From an uncultured Clostridia bacterium (GTDB lineage Bacteria > Bacillota > Clostridia > Oscillospirales > Ruminococcaceae): 8,129 bases of DNA. Both the position numbers and the translations under genes were made by a program. Below the pieces are notes generated by a model, which searched no databases, was not told the DNA's origin, and was given only the letters and a program-made list of their open reading frames with translations. Shown here in pieces: positions 6,258-8,129 of this stretch. The number at the start of each line of letters is the position of its first letter. Positions within the stretch are counted from its first letter, which is position 1. Where the stretch lies: NCBI GenBank assembly GCA_947631585.1, contig CANRLY010000079.1, forward strand, positions 1-8,129, written 5' to 3'.

Positions 6258-6755
6258 TTAATCCTGATATTTTTCAAGTATACCTGCGATCTCGTCAACT
6301 GTAAGACGTCCGTAAACATCGTCGTTGACCGTCATGACGGGAGCAAGTCCGCAAGCGCCTATGCAGCGGCAGTCAACAAGAGAGAACTTTCCGTCCGGAG
6401 TGGTCTCTCCGCCCTTGATGCCCAGCACTTCGCTGATCTTGTTGAAAATGTCTCCCGAACCTTTTACATAGCAGGCAGTTCCCAGACATACGGATATGGT
6501 ATATTTGCCCTTGGGGTTGAGAGAAAACTGCGAATAGAAGGTGACAACGCCGTAGATCTTCTCAAGCGGAATGTCCATCTCCTTTGCGATGATCTCCTGA
6601 ACCTCGATAGGAAGATAACCGTAAACTTCCTGAGCCTGCTGAAGCACCGGCATAAGAGCGCCTTTATCAGCCTTGTGAGCCGATATTATCTCCCTGAGCT
6701 TGGCTTCTTGTTCCGGCGTTCCGTTAAACGGAATGGTAGATGTTTTTTTGCCCAT
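6258..6755 (-). CDS. hydC: NuoE-like [2Fe-2S] subunit HydC of bifurcating hydrogenase
   Basis: This subunit pairs with HydB as NuoE pairs with NuoF and carries one [2Fe-2S] cluster on the path between NAD(H)/FMN and the hydrogenase. The 165-residue product has an N-terminal helical part (about 12-60, with MPVLQQAQEVYGYLP) and a thioredoxin-like domain whose ligands are Cys90, Cys95, Cys131 and Cys135 (CLGTAC and CIGACG). IYGVVTFYSQF near 67-77 is typical of the family. The ATG at 6755 has AGGAGG (6763-6768) 7 nt upstream. An in-frame ATG at 6800 would add 15 residues unlike the family, would span the Shine-Dalgarno sequence and a palindrome, and has no ribosome binding site. It is the first gene of the operon and lies about 107 nt from the predicted transcription start. 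Confidence 0.95.
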   Translation of the reverse strand: MGKKTSTIPFNGTPEQEAKLREIISAHKADKGALMPVLQQAQEVYGYLPIEVQEIIAKEMDIPLEKIYGVVTFYSQFSLNPKGKYTISVCLGTACYVKGSGDIFNKISEVLGIKGGETTPDGKFSLVDCRCIGACGLAPVMTVNDDVYGRLTVDEIAGILEKYQD

Positions 6756-6784
6756 TTCTAAACCTCCTGTGTAATAATAGCAAA

Positions 6785-6797
6785 CCGCCGTCGGCGG
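6785..6797 (-). promoter_or_regulatory. GC palindrome in the hydC leader
   Basis: CCGCCG and CGGCGG flank a single central base, making a perfect 13-bp dyad 16 nt upstream of the hydC Shine-Dalgarno sequence. In RNA it could fold only as a short stem (CCGCC/GGCGG, 3-nt loop). It stands out in an otherwise A+T-rich leader. It could be a protein-binding site or a small hairpin affecting translation; nothing here decides between them. Confidence 0.4.
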
Positions 6798-6868
6798 CAA
6801 AGAGTCTCGTTATAAGTAAATTTCCATATCGCTGCGGACACAGATAATCCATCTTATCAGACAAAATA

Positions 6869-6877
6869 ATTATATCA
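6869..6877 (-). promoter_or_regulatory. Probable extended -10 promoter of the hydrogenase operon
   Basis: On the minus strand TGATATAAT is a perfect TATAAT (6869-6874) with the extended -10 TG one base upstream (6876-6877). No clear -35 hexamer is found at 16-18 nt. The upstream DNA is A+T-rich, which could act as an UP element. The start would be near 6862, giving a leader of about 107 nt. An inverted repeat GATAA-N6-TTATC (6843-6858) lies at about +4 to +19, where a bound repressor would block initiation. I found no Rex-type TTGTTAA/TTAACAA site. Confidence 0.55.
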
Positions 6878-6943
6878 CATTCAAATTAAAATTTCTATAA
6901 TTTTTTCGTACAAGCTGCGGCGTTCTTTTTGTGCATTTTCTAC

Positions 6944-7012
6944 AAAAAAATCGTTTTCTCTGAGCTTTTCCGGCAATGCAGGGGAGCTTTCCCTTGGAAA
7001 AACGATCTTTTT
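6944..7012 (-). other. Long imperfect inverted repeat upstream of hyd promoter
   Basis: Arms at 6944-6957 and 6999-7012 are complementary over 13 of 14 positions (one mismatch) and enclose 41 nt that contain a direct repeat GAGCTTT (6962-6968 and 6984-6990). On the minus strand the second arm runs into seven T, like an A+T-rich terminator. It lies between the terminator of the 7136-7594 gene and the hydrogenase promoter, so it is not explained by either. It could be the end of a small RNA, a backup terminator, or a regulator-binding region. The rest of the 6756-7135 gap shows no convincing gene. Confidence 0.35.
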
Positions 7013-7082
7013 CACTTTGTCAATGTAAAAAGTTGTATTTTATTAATGCAAAATTTACATTTTATTTATGAAACTCCCTGAC

Positions 7083-7121
7083 AAAAAAGCAGGCGACAGT
7101 TCTGTCAAAACCGTCACCCGC
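7083..7121 (-). terminator. Intrinsic terminator of the DUF4830-type gene
   Basis: Arms 7110-7121 and 7089-7100 form a 12-bp stem in minus-strand RNA (GCGGGTGACGGT/ACTGTCGCCTGC) with three G-U wobbles, a 9-nt loop and a run of six T directly after. The wobbles would be mismatches on the plus strand, and the T-run is on the minus side, so it stops leftward transcription 15 nt past the 7136 stop codon. Confidence 0.85.
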
Positions 7122-7135
7122 CATTTACACGTCTT

Positions 7136-7594
7136 TTATTCAGTCTGCGCTTTCAGTCCCTGCATAAAGCCGTCCAGTTCCACGCAGGAGACGTCCCCTC
7201 CTATAAGAGTACCATCGCAGACCATCAGGCTGCAAATAATGTTGTTTTCGTGGTCGGGATAATTTTTCACCGTGTAGCTGTAGATCTCCACCGTTCTGCC
7301 CTTGTACTTTTCCAGGTCGAAGCCCTGCTTCTTCTGAAGCTCGTTGTAGTTTTTGTAGACGTCGTTAAATTCCGATGGGATTATGACCACCTTGCACTCG
7401 TCGTACTCTTCCGGCACTTCCCAGCCCATTTCTTTAAGGAAGCTCTGACGCTGCTCCTCGGTTTTCATTGGGTATTCTCTTGTCCTTGAACCGCCTGCAA
7501 GGACTGTCGCTATCACTATCAGCGCCAGCAGAGCAGCTCCTGCGCCAAGCAGCAGTATACCGGGCTTCCTGATCTTAAAGGTCTTGACAAACAT
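7136..7594 (-). CDS. Small membrane-anchored DUF4830-type protein
   Basis: The 152-residue protein has a short basic N-terminus, one hydrophobic segment (about 11-34), and a C-terminal domain presumably outside the membrane. The segment SFLKEMGWEVPEEY (51-64), then VIIPSEFNDVYKNYNELQKKQ (70-90), GFDLEKYKGR (91-100) and LIGGDVSC (130-137) match my memory of the DUF4830 family, common in clostridia and of unknown function. Cysteines at 67, 121, 126 and 137 may be exposed. The ATG at 7594 is preceded by GGGGAAG, only a fair ribosome binding site, but it is the only start that includes the membrane segment. The gene is monocistronic, with its own terminator, and diverges from the pseudouridine synthase gene. 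A weak promoter candidate (TTGTTC, 16 nt, TACATT, within 7620-7647) lies upstream. No function can be proposed. Confidence 0.75.
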   Translation of the reverse strand: MFVKTFKIRKPGILLLGAGAALLALIVIATVLAGGSRTREYPMKTEEQRQSFLKEMGWEVPEEYDECKVVIIPSEFNDVYKNYNELQKKQGFDLEKYKGRTVEIYSYTVKNYPDHENNIICSLMVCDGTLIGGDVSCVELDGFMQGLKAQTE

Positions 7595-7671
7595 AGTCTT
7601 CCCCGCTTTCTTTTTTTATAATGTATATGCGGCTGCGGACAGAACAATGACAAACTGTTTTAAAAAAACTG

Positions 7672-7700
7672 TTGACCACGGCTGACGGCTGTTATATAAT
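7672..7700 (+). promoter_or_regulatory. Strong promoter of the pseudouridine synthase gene
   Basis: TTGACC (7672-7677), a 17-nt spacer and a perfect TATAAT (7695-7700) make a near-consensus housekeeping promoter. The start would be about 7707, inside the ribosome binding site AAAGGAGG (7705-7712), so the mRNA leader is only about 12 nt. Two copies of AAACTGTT (7652-7659 and 7666-7673), 14 bp apart, overlap the -35. Confidence 0.75.
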
Positions 7701-7718
7701 AATGAAAGGAGGCATGGT

Positions 7719-8129
7719 ATGAGACTGGACAGATTCATTTCCTCACAGAAAGGAGACCTCTCCCGCAGCGGAGTGAAAGAGCTTTGCCGCAAAGGACAGG
7801 TCACGGTCAACGGCGCAGTTGTGAAAAGACCGGAGCTTCAGATAAACGAGGATTCGGACAGCGTGTGCGTCTGCGGCGAGAAGATAGAGTATTGCAGATA
7901 CATTTATATATATAATGCTCAACAAGCCTGCCGGCTGCGTCTGCTCCACCAAAGAGGACGGCAGCTCCCCTTCCGTGCTGTCGCTGCTGCCCCCTGAACT
8001 TCGCAGAAAAGGGCTTTTTCCGGCAGGACGGCTGGATAAGGACACCGAGGGACTGGTCCTAATCACCGACGACGGCGCACTTGCACACAGGATACTTTCC
8101 CCGAAAAATCACGTCAGCAAAAAATATTA
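7719..8129 (+). pseudogene. RsuA-type rRNA pseudouridine synthase, frameshifted at a (TA)5 repeat and cut by the window edge
   Basis: RsuA-family enzymes isomerise a specific rRNA uridine to pseudouridine (U516 of 16S rRNA for RsuA itself). The ATG at 7719 has AAAGGAGG 6 nt upstream. The first frame gives an S4 RNA-binding domain (residues 1 to about 60, starting MRLDRFISSQ) up to YCRYIYI near 7910, then becomes unrelated and stops at 7997. The catalytic part resumes in another frame from 7915: MLNKPAGCVCST, then LFPAGRLDKDTEGLVLITDD with the catalytic Asp codon at 8035-8037, and LSPKNHV up to the edge. The frames join at the TA repeat 7905-7914. Removing two TA units, or adding one, restores one frame. 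A sequencing or assembly error, a real inactivating mutation, or reversible repeat slippage are all possible. RluB/RluE-type members are alternatives to RsuA. Confidence 0.85.

Noticed and set aside
6756..6800. A longer hydC start at 6800
   Set aside because: The extra 15 residues are unlike the family, would be encoded across the palindrome and the AGGAGG at 6763-6768, and the start at 6755 has a perfectly spaced ribosome binding site.
7018..7023. A perfect TTGACA on the minus strand as a -35 of the hydrogenase operon
   Set aside because: No acceptable -10 lies 16-18 nt downstream (the bases there read TTTCCA), so it is unlikely to be a working promoter by itself.
7068..7262. A 64-codon plus-strand open frame across the terminator and the end of the 7136-7594 gene
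   Set aside because: It runs through an intrinsic terminator and antisense to a better-supported gene, has no ribosome binding site, and encodes nothing recognisable.

Overview
The window reads as part of the chromosome of an anaerobic, low-to-mid GC Firmicute. A Ruminococcus-like member of the Oscillospiraceae is my best guess. The inference rests on clostridial-type protein sequences, strong AGGAGG ribosome binding sites, and an NADH/ferredoxin-linked [FeFe] hydrogenase operon of the kind found in fermentative clostridia. No 16S or other taxonomic marker is present, so the assignment is an inference.

Layout, left to right. Positions 1-104 hold a leftward promoter followed by two perfect tandem hairpins that run off the left edge. 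Positions 122-151 hold a leftward terminator for htrA. htrA (223-1491, minus) is a membrane-anchored HtrA/DegP-type serine protease with one PDZ domain, preceded by its own promoter and by a possible 15-codon leader peptide (1496-1543). A leftward terminator at 1640-1668 ends the hydrogenase operon.

The core of the window (1709-6755, all minus) is a five-gene operon transcribed in the order hydC, GHKL ATPase gene, small [2Fe-2S]-like gene, hydB, hydA. Four of the five genes are 13-17 nt apart, the fifth junction is 46 nt, and each has a good Shine-Dalgarno sequence, often overlapping the previous stop codon. HydA, HydB and HydC together make a soluble complex that carries electrons between NAD(H), ferredoxin and protons. 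This complex type is electron-bifurcating/confurcating in Thermotoga maritima and Acetobacterium woodii. The gene order, with a kinase-like ATPase and a ~13 kDa protein between hydC and hydB, matches what I recall of the A. woodii hyd cluster. The two extra genes have no settled function.

Upstream of the operon a 380-nt intergenic region (6756-7135) holds a probable extended -10 promoter, a leader with a GC palindrome just before the hydC ribosome binding site, an unexplained long inverted repeat, and the terminator of the next gene. That gene (7136-7594, minus) encodes a small membrane-anchored DUF4830-type protein. It is divergent from an RsuA-type rRNA pseudouridine synthase gene (7719 to the right edge, plus), which has a near-consensus promoter and is broken by a frameshift exactly at a (TA)5 repeat.

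I saw no mobile element, CRISPR array, tRNA or rRNA. The main oddities are the structured leftward transcript at the left edge, the TA-repeat frameshift, the two uncharacterised proteins inside the hydrogenase operon, and the htrA leader ORF.
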